Counted from the stretch's first letter, positions 46,401-58,018 are shown. The stretch is DNA of 64,000 nt from Linanthus parryae (GCA_023055425.1 JALGPY010000010.1:21468363-21532362), one strand, 5' to 3'. Translations and numbers: made by a program. Notes: generated by a model not told the origin, from the letters alone.

Positions 46401-49191
46401 AGAAAAAGAGAATCAATAAGCCCTCATGCCCAGATAAATCCAACATGATGTAACAGTTATTTGCACACGGATTCATTCAATAAAAAAGGTACAGTCTGAG
46501 CAGAAAACCTCTGTACGCAGTTGAAAAGGAATATTTTAATTTTCTTTATTGGAAAAACAGCATGTGTTTCCAGAGCTGGGTTTACACCAATTTACCCTTA
46601 TTACTCTGGTTCCTCATGGAGTTAGAGGAAAGTTGAGAACAAAGAAAACTGGCTACTAAATCGTTATTCTTCCAACGGAGCACTGTGCATTGGTAAACAG
46701 ATTAGGATAATAGGAAGTGTTTTTTATTGAGTGGTACATAGTCAAAGTTATTGCACCTCGGTATACCATATATACCATCAGCATTTCCAATCATAATGTT
46801 ATGGTTTTACTACCACTTAAACAATGTCATACTTTCGTCGAAGAAGCTATCCTTTTTAGTTTTTACTCACATTTTTTAATAGTTAATATTTGTACAGCAC
46901 TAAAAGCAGGTTTCTATTTGAACTTTGCGAATTACTACTAAGGAAACATCTTCCAACTAGTTCTACGAATACAAAACTAGACTACGATGACTTCCAACCA
47001 TTGATTTTTTCTCAAGTACCTTGTGTATCTTCTCAGTACCAGTGTCGATGACACGAATTATGCCGTTTAGTCCTCCAGCAACTAACAATGAGGTCCCATC
47101 AGTATTGCATGCCCAGCTCACTGTATAGAACGATTCTTCCTTCTAATACACAGCACACGAAAACACCAAATTGTCTTTAAGAAGTAGATGATAATTAAAT
47201 AATTGAAACCACAATAAAATAAAAACTGTAACTTCTCACGTCGTCATCAATATAGGACTGCAACACTGCAATAACTCCACCTTCAAGACATTGGTACACA
47301 GTCACCTGATTATAGAGAAAGGAAAACGAGTTAGGTAGCTATTTCACCAAGGTACCCAAACAACACCAACAACAATACTATTGTCAAACTATGAAAAATG
47401 ACAATTCATCTCGAAGCGTCTAAAGGTGGTTATCACTAAACGCAACTTTTAACATCCTATCAGAGACGCAAACACGTAAATCGTGTAATCAACTTGGCCT
47501 AGTTGGGCTCCTTAAACCTCTTTCCAACATTTACTTTCCCAAGTTGACATATGCTACAATTCATATTTAAAGCAATGACAACAAGGACACAAACGCAGAA
47601 GTTCCATGTAGACAAATCCTACATAACTTAGTACTGAAAGATTGAGACTTGACACTAAGAGTAATTTCATAGAGGAAACTAAATACAGGAATCCTATTTA
47701 TGCCAACTTTAGATATACATAGGAATCTGAATATGCTTCCCACAAAATGTTAAGATGGGCTGCTATGAGGATTTTGATGTTAATATCAAAAGGTGCCACC
47801 TAGTGTACAGTACGGTTTTGGTCATTGTTTTTTTCTCAAAATCTTTCTAGAAGGGATGAGGGTCTTTAGTCTCACGAATTTAACATGTTATCAGTTCGGT
47901 GATTATGTTCCAGCTTTCACGGTTTTGCAGGGCCGCCCTAACCATTAGGACACTTGGGCAATCACTAACTAACCCACAGGGTTGAAGGCCTCATTTTTCA
48001 AATATTTATATTTTATGTAGTGACAAAATAAAACTTTAGAGAGGCAAAATCTATACTATTTTGAACAACAGTCGATCACAAACCAAAACATCATATACTT
48101 AATGTTCCAAACTTAGTATTCAATTAATATTTAGAACTGTGATTCTGAGTTAGGGAAATTAGTTCAAGCTGATTTTAAAAACATAAATAGATCTATGGTT
48201 ATAGCTCTTCGTAGTTTAGCATTGGATCTATGAGCTTATAGGAGTAATGACATATACTACATGAATGTGCTTCTCACATAAACGCGTTTAACTATAGGGA
48301 TAGGATATGAAGAATACATTAATAATTTCACAATTAAAGATCAAGTCTGCATAAAGCAAACATGGAGTAAGTTTTTTAGTCATAGAACCCACGAACCATC
48401 TGGGTTTGGGTTTCAGATTTATTCTGGGAATGGAAAACCGAGAGTTCAAAAATCTCAGTTTAGTTATGTCCATCTGCACGTGAAGAAACTGAATCTCAGA
48501 TTCAACTTCTGCACTGCAAAGTGCCAAAGACGAGTCTCCAAGTCTCAGTGTGAAGCTTAGAATATCCTATGTCAGTTTCAAAACAGGCCTAATTTGGTGT
48601 TTACCGCCAAAGGAGGATCATTCTCGTTTTCGAACCCAGAGACGCTTATGGAGAATTCGTTCTTTCAACCTCCTGGGGAAAAAACTGACAAATCCTTTGT
48701 TTCAAATTTCCGAATGTTAAATATTTCATCAAAGCACACGGGAATGCTATAACTCTCTTTAGAAGATGGATTTACAAAACTTATTTGGTGGTTGATACGA
48801 AGAGCTTCACCAGTGATGGTGTTTCTCCCACTCAGGTGTATATACCCTAAAATAACCACATTCGCAAATGCAACCCTACAATCCTTCCCAAGATGAAGCA
48901 TGTCAAAAATTACAATGAGGGATCAAGCATTGCTTCAATCTCCTATGGAGAAAACACGGACACATCCTTGTTTCATACTTAGCAATGTGTAGTGTTTCGT
49001 CATAGCACAGAGGAACAAGTCATGACTCTCTTTAGAAGATTTCCATTCTTGATAAGAACAGCTTCACCAATAATGTTGTTTTCCCCACTTACATGCAAAT
49101 ACAATAAAATGACCAAATTCACAAAAGTAACTACAATCCTCCCCAAGATAGTGCATGTGATAGTTTACGAATCTGCTTTTCTATGAGGTAA

Positions 49192-49233
<42 letters not shown>

Positions 49234-52200
49234 TTGAATTCATTGGCAAACAAAACCTATCAAGGTTCTGCGTAATGAGCCACCAGCGCAGCTAATGTTC
49301 AAAGAAACAAAGAGTGTGCAAGTGAAAAAGAAACATCCACCACGTAATCCAAGTCATACCCATTGATTCCAAATACAGAAGAGGACCTCCTTTATAAATA
49401 GTGATGGCCACACACATTCTGATCTTAAGTTAATTCAGTCCCCACCAAGCATCCAAAACCGAGGCCCAAGAAAACACCCATTTCAAGTCAAAGCGATAAA
49501 TAACAAAAAGTGGCATCTTTAAGGACGCACATCGGCCCTGGCTGTCTGAATAAAAATCCATAATATTTACTCCACGTGGAGTACTGGAGTGCATTTTTTG
49601 ACATCCAACTATTCTCAAAAGAAATAGTATAAAAATCTAACGAACATCGACAAAAACGGAGGTGATGCGTTTCTTTTGACATGGCATGAGGCATGAGGGT
49701 TTGCACACCAACTACATTATCTACCATAAGTGGCTATAAAGATATAAGCAGACATTCAAAAGCAGATTGGATCATTGGAAAAGCTGTCACGTTATGGCTT
49801 CACCTTTGATAGTATAGTGACAATCGACAAAGTGATCATACAAAGTCGTGTGAGCCCCTTTGACAAGATATATCTCTTCCAACGCGATAACTGTCCAGAT
49901 ATCTCTTAAATCGTATAAGACATCGCCAATATACAGTCATACACTGGGACACAACTTTGAACTTGAAACATAAAATGATAAGCGGCCCAAGAAAAAGGAT
50001 TCATATTCAGTTTCTCCATATTATAGCATCATGAAACCCACAATTCAATATTATCAAGAAAACAAATAAAATGTCCTTTATCTATAGCCCGACACCCTTA
50101 ATGGAACCCTTGGCTAGCATTTTCCACTATCCCACCTACTCCTTCTATTACCACAAAAGCAATCAAAGATGATAAAAGATAACCTTCCATGAGCTAATTG
50201 TGGCATAGTTCTGAAATCAAGCAACGAAACGGCATGATACCTTGTCATAGCCTTGCAGCACTTTTGAAGAGCACAAGGGAAAAACAAACAAAACAAACCA
50301 AAAAAAGAAGCAGAACAAAAGAGCAGGTAATTATTTGTGGTAACCAGAGTTGAAACATCAATAACACTCGGTCTGAGCCAGATGAATTTATAACAAAAGA
50401 CAAATATCAGACAGCAAAACACAAAGAATTGTGACTCAAAGTTATCTGTGAAGGCTATGGTTCACTCAGACGATTGGATCATATTGCTGGGGAACATATT
50501 GATTCATATGTATCCAATTGAGAGTGCAATTTAGAAAACCAGAAAAAATCATCCAAACCTTGAGAAAAAAAATTTGGAGAAAATATAATTTCCACTAAAC
50601 AGAGGCGTGTTCAAAAACAAAAAATTTCATACTCAATAATTTTCACTGTGGGTGTTTATCAGCCTAAAATCCTGATGTCAACATCCCTGATTCATGTTTA
50701 TTTGAACATCACAACAAAAACATCCAATCTTCTTCTAATAGTTCGCTGATTTAAATAGCCACTTGCATTTCCCTTGCCTCATGATTGATGTCTGAAGTTT
50801 CCTGAACCAATGAGAAGTGCCAAATGTTTTTTTTTATTATTATTATACATATTGTATTTACTGAACCAATGAATAATTACAAAACGTGGTCAAAAACCAA
50901 TCTCAACTAAAGGGTTGGGCTCCTCAAGGAAATCAGGAAGAGCAAAAACTGAGATCGAATTTCGACCATGTATTATTTATTGGTTCTGTAAATACAATAT
51001 GTCTAATAATAATAGTAAGAGAAAAAACAGTTGGTACTTCTCAGGGAACTTGAGACATCGCCAGCGATTGCGAGACACAGAATAATAAAGTGCTAGACCT
51101 AAAGCCATTATAAATAATAGACAAACACAAAATTAGGAAAAATAAATAGTGATGTGAGATTTTCCAAATATCTCGACAGAAATCAAACATGGAAACAGAA
51201 ATGAGAACAGGATAATTGAGTACCTTGTTGCCACAGGCAGCAGCAAATGAATTGAAGAAGCGAGAATCAATAAAGTTGAAAACAGCAGCGTAAATAGGTC
51301 GGTCTCCCAATCGGAGGTGATTCGTCATTTCATAATCCTTTGCCTTTGACGGCACTAGCGACCCTATCATGGGCTCCCATCCCAGTTCGATCTTTGCGAA
51401 ATTCATAACGATTTGCAGCTTCGCCCCACTTCTCTACCAAGACGAGGACGTGAGGAGAAAATCTTGGTAGGGCGACTGCGACGAGGTGCCTATTGTGGGC
51501 CGAGATGTAGGTTTTAATAACTCGCCCCTATATGATTTTTGGTAAACATTTTTGATAGAAAAGTAAATTCGGCTATTTTGGCAATATGCTATACTACGTG
51601 TTTCATTGGTGCACATAATAGCTCTTAGAGAACTTCATTATATTTGCTTAATGCTTAACTACTTTACATAATAGGTAAAACTTTATGCACACTTACAGAC
51701 ATCTAGCAAACTCAAAAATAGATATAAATCTTTTTGTTCTTTCCTTCTTCACAATATAGGCATTGGAACTCTTAAACATTTTTGGTTCATTTACCGCGTC
51801 GGGAGCATATCCTTTTATAATATTAACCCCAATTAGGTAACTTGATAGTATGAGGAGTGCCACGACGCTCAAAACTTGAGTTTTGAAATTAAGCTATATT
51901 AGCTACTACATTAATTTGAAATACACGGCCACCAAATCTTACTACTACCACTTCTTCTACAACTACTACTTCTATCATCCGCCTTCGAAGTCACAAGAAA
52001 CCAATATGATTGCATCACTAAATCTACCAAATCAAAAATGAAAAGACTCCCTGAAATCATAAAGTAACATCTTTAAGTGGCACTAAGACCATGAGTACCT
52101 ATGGGAGAAACCTTAAATTCTACTCCCTCCACATACCCTCATATGGGTCCTAGAGGGATTGTTTTCATGACATCCAACTAAGGGAGCCTCAAAGAAGAAG

Positions 52201-55200
52201 AGACCATGAGGCCATAAATAGACAAGAAAGAGAAAATGTTGAGATTTATCCCAAATAGGGAATTCGAGAGCCTCATTGCCAATTGGTTTTGAGGTGAACT
52301 CCACAGATTCTAACATGGTATCAGAACACAGACTATTTAATTTTTTTGTGTTGATCAAGTGACCCACGTGTCTCACCGGGGTTTTGTGTGTTGATCAAGT
52401 GACCCACGTGTCTCACCGCCACCCCTTTTTGTTTTCCAAGTGTTTGGTCTCGAATGATGCAACACGTGAGGGAGTGTGTTGAGATTTGTCCCACATCGGG
52501 AATGCGAGAGCCTTGTGTGTAGTTAATTTGTTTCCTGGGCTACGCCTCTCAATGCCAAAATTCGTTTTGAGGTGGTGTCACTTAGATTCTAACAAACAGT
52601 TTTCATGTTCATGTTATCATGCCATTGATGTACAACTGCTGCAAGTGTCAAATAGAAGTGGCTATAAAATTCAAAATGATAAAGATGAGCAAAATGGGAA
52701 GTTTAACACTTGATAATACAGCCCAACTTCAACAATACATTCCCAAACACTACGAAAAAGAATAAGGAAAAGGCAAGAGGTTTGTTCCTGGAATAAAAAA
52801 CATCATTATACTACTAGGAGTTATTCCTTGCGTTTTCATTCGTAAGAGGGAGTGAAGATGTCATATAAATCATACTGGCCAATGGCCATTGATTGAATTG
52901 ATCGGTCAACGGAAACATTTTGAATCACACTAATTGAATGAAGAATCATATACAGTGTAGTTCGGTAAATCTGTGTAACTCAAAACAAAAAATGACAACA
53001 GTATCAACATCCAGGTCAAACAATGAAGAACAGACATAATCCAACTCTTCTTACTTTAGGCCAAAGTTCACACTCGTTACCAAAACATTCAAGTAAATCT
53101 TGATTCAAGCCACCACAAACCTTCTTTTCCATCCATGTATGACGAATCTGTTTTTCCTAATAAAAAAAGCTCGGAACACGTGCAACCCCCCAGTAAAAAT
53201 CAAAATTCCCAGGCAAAACACTTTCATGTCGTTTAAGTGATGTCGGTTTATTCATTCCATTGAACCATCAAAGTGAAAAACACCAACCAAGTCCTGGGTA
53301 ACTTCCAGCTTCAGCTTTTTGGCAGCTCTTCCCGTCTGTTAATGTAATCAAACCAAAGCTTGAGTGTAATGAAATACTAGTTGGAGGTCTTATTGTTCAT
53401 TGCCAGCTGTTAAAAAGAGAGACCAGAGTTAGTTTAACCAAGTGTCGTGGGCTCAGCGTCTATGCCCCATCCCTGTGTGCGGTAGGATTGACATGTGTGG
53501 CCTCCTACGTAGCACCGAAACGGGGACGGGGACGAGAAGAAACGGAACGCTGGGACGGCAATTTTCAAAAAATTAGGAGACCTAACGCAGGGGGAGCGGC
53601 AATTTATATATATATATATATATATAAACATACATTTCTTATTTATTTACATTTTTTATGATGTATATGATACAAAAATAAATATATCTAATTAGAAAGC
53701 CAAACTCTTTGGATTTTACTTATGTAATAGAAAAGCCCAATCAAGCCAGTCCACACAAGCACAGAAACCCATTAGAGCTTTTATGAGGAATGGCATGTTT
53801 GTAAAATGAAGAAGAAATATGGGTAATACAGTAAAAATAGCCAAGAAAAAGTTGGTTTTCTTCTCCAACAGCGTTTAGAAGCTGCTGTTACAGCCATGGC
53901 CGCATTCTTCTCCTTCGTTTCTGTGAACGACGTACTGTTGCCGCAAAAACCATCGTTCCTGTTGCCGGTGAACGAAGTTGTCTCCGAGAATCTGTTGGAG
54001 ATCGGAGTCACCTGAAGTTGCCGAGGTCAAAATCGCACGTCATGTAGGCCGCCGATAGGTCCGCCGATCTCTTGAAAGACGGTTAGGGACGTTTCCAAGG
54101 AGTTCCAGAGAAGCCGGAACGAGTCCCGGTGCCGTTCCAGGTAAGTTCCGAATCTCAGTTTTTTTCGAGGACGCCACATGTCGGTCCGGGAACGTTCCGG
54201 GGCGTTCCGGTGCTTCATAGGTGGCCTCCATATCTAATTGGTAACTGACCATGGAGGTGTATTATCAGGTATGCTCGTATCCATACCCAAAGTATCGTGA
54301 TGGCGTATGACAAGCTTGCTGGTTCAGGGCCGGGACAGCTGACCTCGTGACTCTCATGTGACGTGCTTACAAGTTTCTCCAGATGTCAGATGGCCTGGCC
54401 GTTACAAGTGGTATCAGAGCATGCGAAGCCTGGACATTACCAAGGAGGCGACGGGCTTTCCTCCGAAGTGGTGTCCCCGTGAAACGATCATGGAAAGTGC
54501 GGTCACAACGCATGTCATGTCTGAATCTGCAAGCTTCAAGGTGGGAAAGCTTTGGGACAGTGTTGGTTACAAGTGGCAGCAATGTGTATGGTTCAACCTG
54601 CCGAGTCGTGGCAGCGCAATATAAAGACAGGCAGACGTTCAACTCAGGTAGTGATGCACGGAGGTATGCACTGGAGGGCGAGACTAAAGCTTGTCGATGA
54701 TGCAGGTGATGGACATCGCAGAGTGCGAAGAGAGAGCACAGAGAGCCCAGCCTGTCCATTTGGGATAGTGCCGTTGTTCTTGGGTGGATCCAGCACTTGG
54801 ACGCTCAGCACCCGTGCCCCATCCCTGTGCGCAACAGGGTTGACATGTGTGGAATGTGTGGCATTCATATCTGATTGGTACTGACTGTGGAGGTGTATTT
54901 TCAGGTATGCTCGTATCCTTATCCAAAGTATCGTGATGGCATATGAAAAGCTTGATGGTTCAGGGCGGGGGATGACTGACCTGGTGAATCTCGTGGGACG
55001 TGCTTACTAGTTTCTCGGGGTATCGGACGGCTAGGCCGTTACACAAATAAAAAAACAAACAAAAGACAACAAATAAAGCTGTATCAATGCAGCCCAAGAG
55101 TGAAGCCTGTGATTTAATGGTACAATCATGCTTTTGAATAATGGTATCGGCCTACGTATCGATTTTGGTCGCGGGTGACGGAATCAGGCCGTATCGGAGA

Positions 55201-58018
55201 AACGGTAACTGGATCGGGAACCGAACACTTATATGTTAATTAAAATCGTTAAAAGATGCAAAAAAAAACACTTTTAAAGCATTGTCTTTCATATCAATCA
55301 TATTTATAGTGTTTTACGCTTGTTCAGATCATTTGTAACTAATTTTTGGCCAATAATAAATTTAATTTGTATTAAAAAACCTAAGAAGTAGTTATAATGG
55401 TGACAACTCGCTAAAAAGACCAATAATAGAATTTTTCCTTGTAAATAATATCAGTTAACCAAACATGACCTATACATAGTCTCCTACTCTCATTCTACAA
55501 TCACTCTTTCAGAAATTAAAAAATATGAAGATAAGAATAAAAAAAGACCAAGACCCAAGACGAAGAGATCGCAGAAAACAAGAGAGAGAGAGAGAGAGAG
55601 AGAGGTCGTCGGTCAGGCAAAGCCACGAAGAACCAGGGCGCGAAATAGCAAACCCAGCAGCGAGAGAAGGGAGATTTGGCAAAAACAGTCTGTATCGATT
55701 TCAGAGAACCAGGGCGCGAAATATCGGCTGTTTTTTTGGCAAAAACAGTCTGTATCGATCGTTTCAGGTGAGAGTCCGATTCACATATCGCGTATCGGGT
55801 GTATCGGTTTCAGAGACCTCCCATACCGTGACGCATCGGGCGATACTCACCAATATTTAAACCTTTGCCGGCAATAGGTTGCAAAGAGACACCTTGAGAA
55901 GATTATATGGCAGTAAGACTAGTACATTAAAGTAGGAGATGCATAAACTCTTGGTTTCTAGAGATTTACAATCAAAGAGAATTCTAGGCTCTTTCCCTTC
56001 AGATGTTCAATACAAATAATCTCCCTATGGAGGTAGTACACATAGTTGCTGCCGTAATGACAAAAACAAAAACAAAATAACCCTAAAACACACCTTACTT
56101 TAGGGCTCAGTAATACTAGCTACTAAGATAACAAAAGCTGCAGGCTAGACCTGTACGCAAAAGTTGGAGGACGCTAGCAATTTCTACAAGAAATGTTACA
56201 TGCTCATGCCTCATCTAACAAGCCTTTTTATGCTTTTAGATGTTCAAGGACCGAGTGATAACTAAAAGATAGGAACTAATAGACCACAAATATGTACGTT
56301 GGATCACCCTACATCATACTCCCCTTGTTATAGGAAATTGGTCATTGATTTTGCCATGACAAATGATTGTTTCAACTCCATTCTGCAGCCCACACCTCAA
56401 CTCATCTGACACACCCTTGAAAAATCCGGCAGGGGTGTTCTTCCATACTTCATCTTTAAGACTCTAAATAATCATAAATGTACCAATAATAAAAAATAAT
56501 CAAAAATAACCAGAAATGTGTCAATAATCAGAAATGTACATACAGTCTTCGTCCGTACTTCATCTTTGTTGTACAGGTACCTCTTTTGAGATTCTAATAG
56601 AAAAGGATCAGTATAGTAGGTTATATATGGATGATATGTAGACATATATACATATATATAATTGAATGAAATGCACCTTGTCATTCTCTGAAATCTCACC
56701 CTTCATTCTACTCTACGACTACATCTGCTCCCAAATCCCAATATAATTGAGACCCAGTTTTTAATCATAAAGCTGTCAAATGGGTTGGCCTGGCCGCTGA
56801 CTGGACCGGCTGAAGGAAGACCACCAGGCCTGTGCCAGTCCCGGTGCGGGTCTAGGAGTTGGAATTCTAGGACTGACACATCCCACAGGACCACCCTGGT
56901 GCTCCGGTTCACGGCTGGCCGGTCCTAGCCCGTGAGCTTTCCAATGTTTCAATTCATTAAGTCGTATTATACAAACACGTTTGTATGTAATGACTTGATC
57001 AAATAAGCCGGTTACTTAACGGGTAACCCGCGTATTGTAAGGTCGGGTATGGGAACACGGTACTTTGCACGTTTAATAAATAGGGCGGGGCGGGGTGAGG
57101 TTTACCCGATATGGGTCTCAACACAAACACGACCCTTGACACGAATTGCCACCGTTGCTTATGTGTGAGAAGATTATTTGTAATTAATATTTTGTTGGCT
57201 TTTTCTAAATGATACCAACTACGGAAACTCACACGACCTGTGACATAAAATGATGAGAATACTGATTACACGTAGGGGGGCTACTCTAAGGTGGTGGCGG
57301 CAGCACAAGTATGCCACGATTCACCCCTTCTCAATCGAGGAAAGTTAGCAGCATAACCAATTATCAATTTCAAATCTAGGAGCAAACAACTTACTAAAGC
57401 AGTATTCACATCTACACACATGGTCAATATCATCCATTTACCAAAACAATCACATCTACCAAATCATGCCTGAAAATACTACAACATCAAGGATGTATCT
57501 CTTCCAAATGGGAATATTTCAAGCAATCCAGCTACTCTAAGGCGGCGGCCACAGCAGCACAAGCACCACAAAGTCCAAACCCCATAAAATGTGGAAATCA
57601 AACAGCATGAGTGCATAACCAATTACCAATAAAGAATCAAAGAGAGACTCAATTCGGATAATAACACTTGCAACATCTAAATGCATATGAAAATGACATG
57701 AAAACTAACAAATTTAGGGTTTTGTTTAGGTTTGGGAATCTTTCATGTTATTTTAATGTAGACACAGAATATCAGACCGAAATCTGTTTTCTCTATGCAA
57801 TCACATTTGAGAGTAGAAGCGGTGAAGAGAGCGCGTACCCGGTTGCCACCAACAGTGGCGAAGACGTTGAAGAATCGAGCATCAATGAAGTTGAAAACGA
57901 CAGCGTAGAGAGGGCGCTTGCCCTCTTGGAGCCTATTTGTAACTCTGTACTCCCTCTTCTTCGACGGCGCTAGCGATCCGACCACCGGGTCGCATCCCAA
58001 TGTCACCTTCGCAGCCAT
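39774..58018 (-). CDS. FIE: Polycomb WD40 protein FIE (Esc/EED family), 13 coding exons
   Basis: FIE is the WD40 propeller subunit of the plant Polycomb repressive complex 2, which methylates histone H3 Lys27 and controls endosperm, embryo and flowering genes. Coding exons: 1B 58018-57839 (or 1A 51406-51224), 2 47305-47240, 3 47142-47020, 4 46377-46297, 5 46202-46110, 6 46021-45946, 7 45539-45460, 8 45389-45318, 9 40492-40433, 10 40347-40251, 11 40154-40091, 12 39994-39935, 13 39843-39774. Every intron is GT-AG and phases match throughout. The product is 373 residues with 1B (374 with 1A), close to Arabidopsis FIE (369). Signatures include [51 protein letters not shown] and [11 protein letters not shown]. 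There are no stops or frameshifts. The first intron is about 10.5 kb if 1B is used. Confidence 0.95.
40493..45317 (-). other. FIE intron 8 (4.8 kb) with small repeats
   Basis: It holds no exon of FIE. Near 40800-40960 is a small repeat with two TTCGGCAAAAA-type units and a CGATCGATACGTCGGC end, related to the TATCG-rich repeat at 55140. Around 41784 and 42401 lie two direct repeats sharing AAGGTTGAAACGAGAAAAA. The region near 44140-44815 has pyrimidine/purine CCGGT-rich blocks at each end and may be another insertion. Nothing else is recognisable. Confidence 0.5.
45318..47305 (-). CDS. FIE: FIE exons 2-8
   Basis: Seven exons encode the end of blade 1 through about blade 4: [18 protein letters not shown] (exon 2), [16 protein letters not shown] to TGTEKIHK (3), [19 protein letters not shown] (4), [20 protein letters not shown] (5), [17 protein letters not shown] (6), [18 protein letters not shown] (7), [18 protein letters not shown] (8). 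Acceptors AG and donors GT are all canonical. Exon 6 to 7 is a phase 1 junction; the others are phase 0. Confidence 0.95.
48665..49170. repeat. Diverged tandem duplication in FIE intron 1
   Basis: 48670-48905 and 48940-49170 are two versions of one unit of about 240 bases, sharing CTCTCTTTAGAAGAT, AGCTTCACCA, TTCCCCACTT-like and CAATCCTCCCCAAGAT-like blocks with many differences. The first copy has an open minus-strand frame of 78 codons that is disrupted in the second. Origin unknown. Confidence 0.65.
49196..49232. repeat. Homopolymer run of 37 G
   Basis: This is an uninterrupted G tract on the plus strand (C in the FIE transcript), directly after the tandem duplication. Its length may be affected by sequencing error. 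Confidence 0.85.
50801..51047. repeat. Foldback (MITE-like) element next to exon 1A
   Basis: Left arm 50811-50893 and right arm about 50960-51037 are imperfect inverted repeats (GAGAAGTGCC with GGTACTTCTC; ATACATATTGTATTTACTGA with TCTGTAAATACAATATGT). The loop is about 65 bases. It lies some 180 bases past the exon 1A donor. No target duplication could be fixed. Confidence 0.7.
51224..51406 (-). CDS. FIE-like alternative first exon 1A (diverged)
   Basis: The 61-codon frame from ATG 51406 is clearly homologous to exon 1B ([36 protein letters not shown]) and ends at AAG with donor GTACTC in phase 0, so it could splice to exon 2 at 47305 without disturbing the frame. It differs at conserved positions (GGNR is CGNK; DAR is DSR). 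It may be an alternative first exon with its own promoter, or a decaying duplicate inside intron 1. The lack of any stop argues against great age. Confidence 0.75.
51407..52236. other. Upstream region of exon 1A
   Basis: There is no gene here. The first 120 bases upstream of the ATG are G+C-richer than the rest and could be a 5' UTR. No convincing TATA box is seen. Confidence 0.4.
52237..52594 (+). mobile_element. TRIM retrotransposon (TRIM-1)
   Basis: This is a miniature LTR element: 5' LTR 52237-52315 (TGTTGAGATTTATCCC to GATTCTAACA), primer site TGGTATCAGAACACAG directly after, a short internal region without genes, and 3' LTR 52477-52594 (TGTTGAGATTTGTCCC to GATTCTAACA). The 5' LTR lacks about 40 bases present in the 3' LTR. 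The internal part has a 32-base segment twice (from 52349 and 52387). I could not identify a clear 5-bp target duplication. Confidence 0.8.
53443..55043 (+). mobile_element. TRIM retrotransposon (TRIM-2) with nested MULE-like insert
   Basis: 5' LTR 53443-54406 (about 240 bases once the insert at 53506-54229 is removed), primer site TGGTATCAGAGC at 54409-54420, internal region of about 390 bases with no gene, 3' LTR 54798-55043 (246 bases). LTRs share GCCCCATCCCTGTG, GTTGACATGTGTGG-like, GGAGGTGTATT, AAAGTATCGTGATGGC and end GGCCGTTACA. Open frames over the internal region on either strand are overlapping shadows without homology. Confidence 0.8.
53506..54220. mobile_element. Non-autonomous Mutator-like (MULE) insertion
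   Basis: The 715-base insert is flanked by the 9-bp direct repeat GTGGCCTCC (53497-53505 and 54221-54229). It sits inside the TRIM-2 5' LTR; the uninterrupted 3' LTR shows the empty site. Ends are imperfect inverted repeats (AGCACCGAAACGGGGACG near the left, AGCACCGGAACGCCCCGG read inward from the right). A 9-base duplication is typical of Mutator elements. It contains an AT microsatellite (53610-53627) and a 39-codon frame starting at 53895 ([15 protein letters not shown]) but no transposase. Confidence 0.75.
55044..55139. other. Short spacer
   Basis: No feature recognised between TRIM-2 and the TATCG-rich repeat. Confidence 0.4.
55140..55870. repeat. TATCG-rich repeat element, probably a non-autonomous DNA transposon
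   Basis: Both ends carry repeated TATCG words (GGTATCGGCCTACGTATCG on the left; GCGTATCGGGTGTATCGG and GCATCGGGCGATACTCACC on the right, partly inverted). Inside, two copies of a segment with GGCAAAAACAGTCTGTATCGA lie near 55678 and 55738, next to GA repeats (55582-55603). There is no transposase. A related small repeat occurs in FIE intron 8 at 40800-40960. Confidence 0.5.
55871..57838. other. Intronic region next to exon 1B
   Basis: No exon or gene is recognised. Two related blocks starting CTACTCTAAGG (57284 and 57531), each followed after about 90 bases by GCATAACCAATTA, indicate a diverged duplication of roughly 250 bases. The stretch 56790-56930 is G+C-rich compared with its surroundings. 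Confidence 0.4.
57839..58018 (-). CDS. FIE: FIE first exon 1B (conserved version)
   Basis: It begins at ATG 58018 ([20 protein letters not shown]), a classic FIE N-terminus, and runs to VFATVGGNR with donor GTACGC after codon 60, phase 0. It keeps residues shared by FIE proteins ([17 protein letters not shown]). The open frame extends 15 codons upstream without an ATG, so the longer form is not supported. High conservation makes this the likelier functional first exon. No other FIE exon lies between it and exon 1A. Confidence 0.88.

Larger units (their letters stand above)
47306..51223 (-). other. FIE intronic region between exon 2 and exon 1A
   Basis: It contains a diverged tandem duplication (48665-49170), a run of 37 G (49196-49232) and a foldback element (50801-51047). 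No FIE exon or other gene is recognisable. Small ORFs here lack homology. Confidence 0.5.

Noticed and set aside
10216..54420. tRNA-like matches at TGGTATCAGAGC sites
   Set aside because: These are primer binding sites complementary to a tRNA 3' end, not tRNA genes; no cloverleaf surrounds them.
54367..54884. Overlapping ORFs of 100-130 codons on both strands
   Set aside because: They lie in the noncoding internal region and LTR of TRIM-2 and have no recognisable homology; several frames are open because the segment is G+C-rich.
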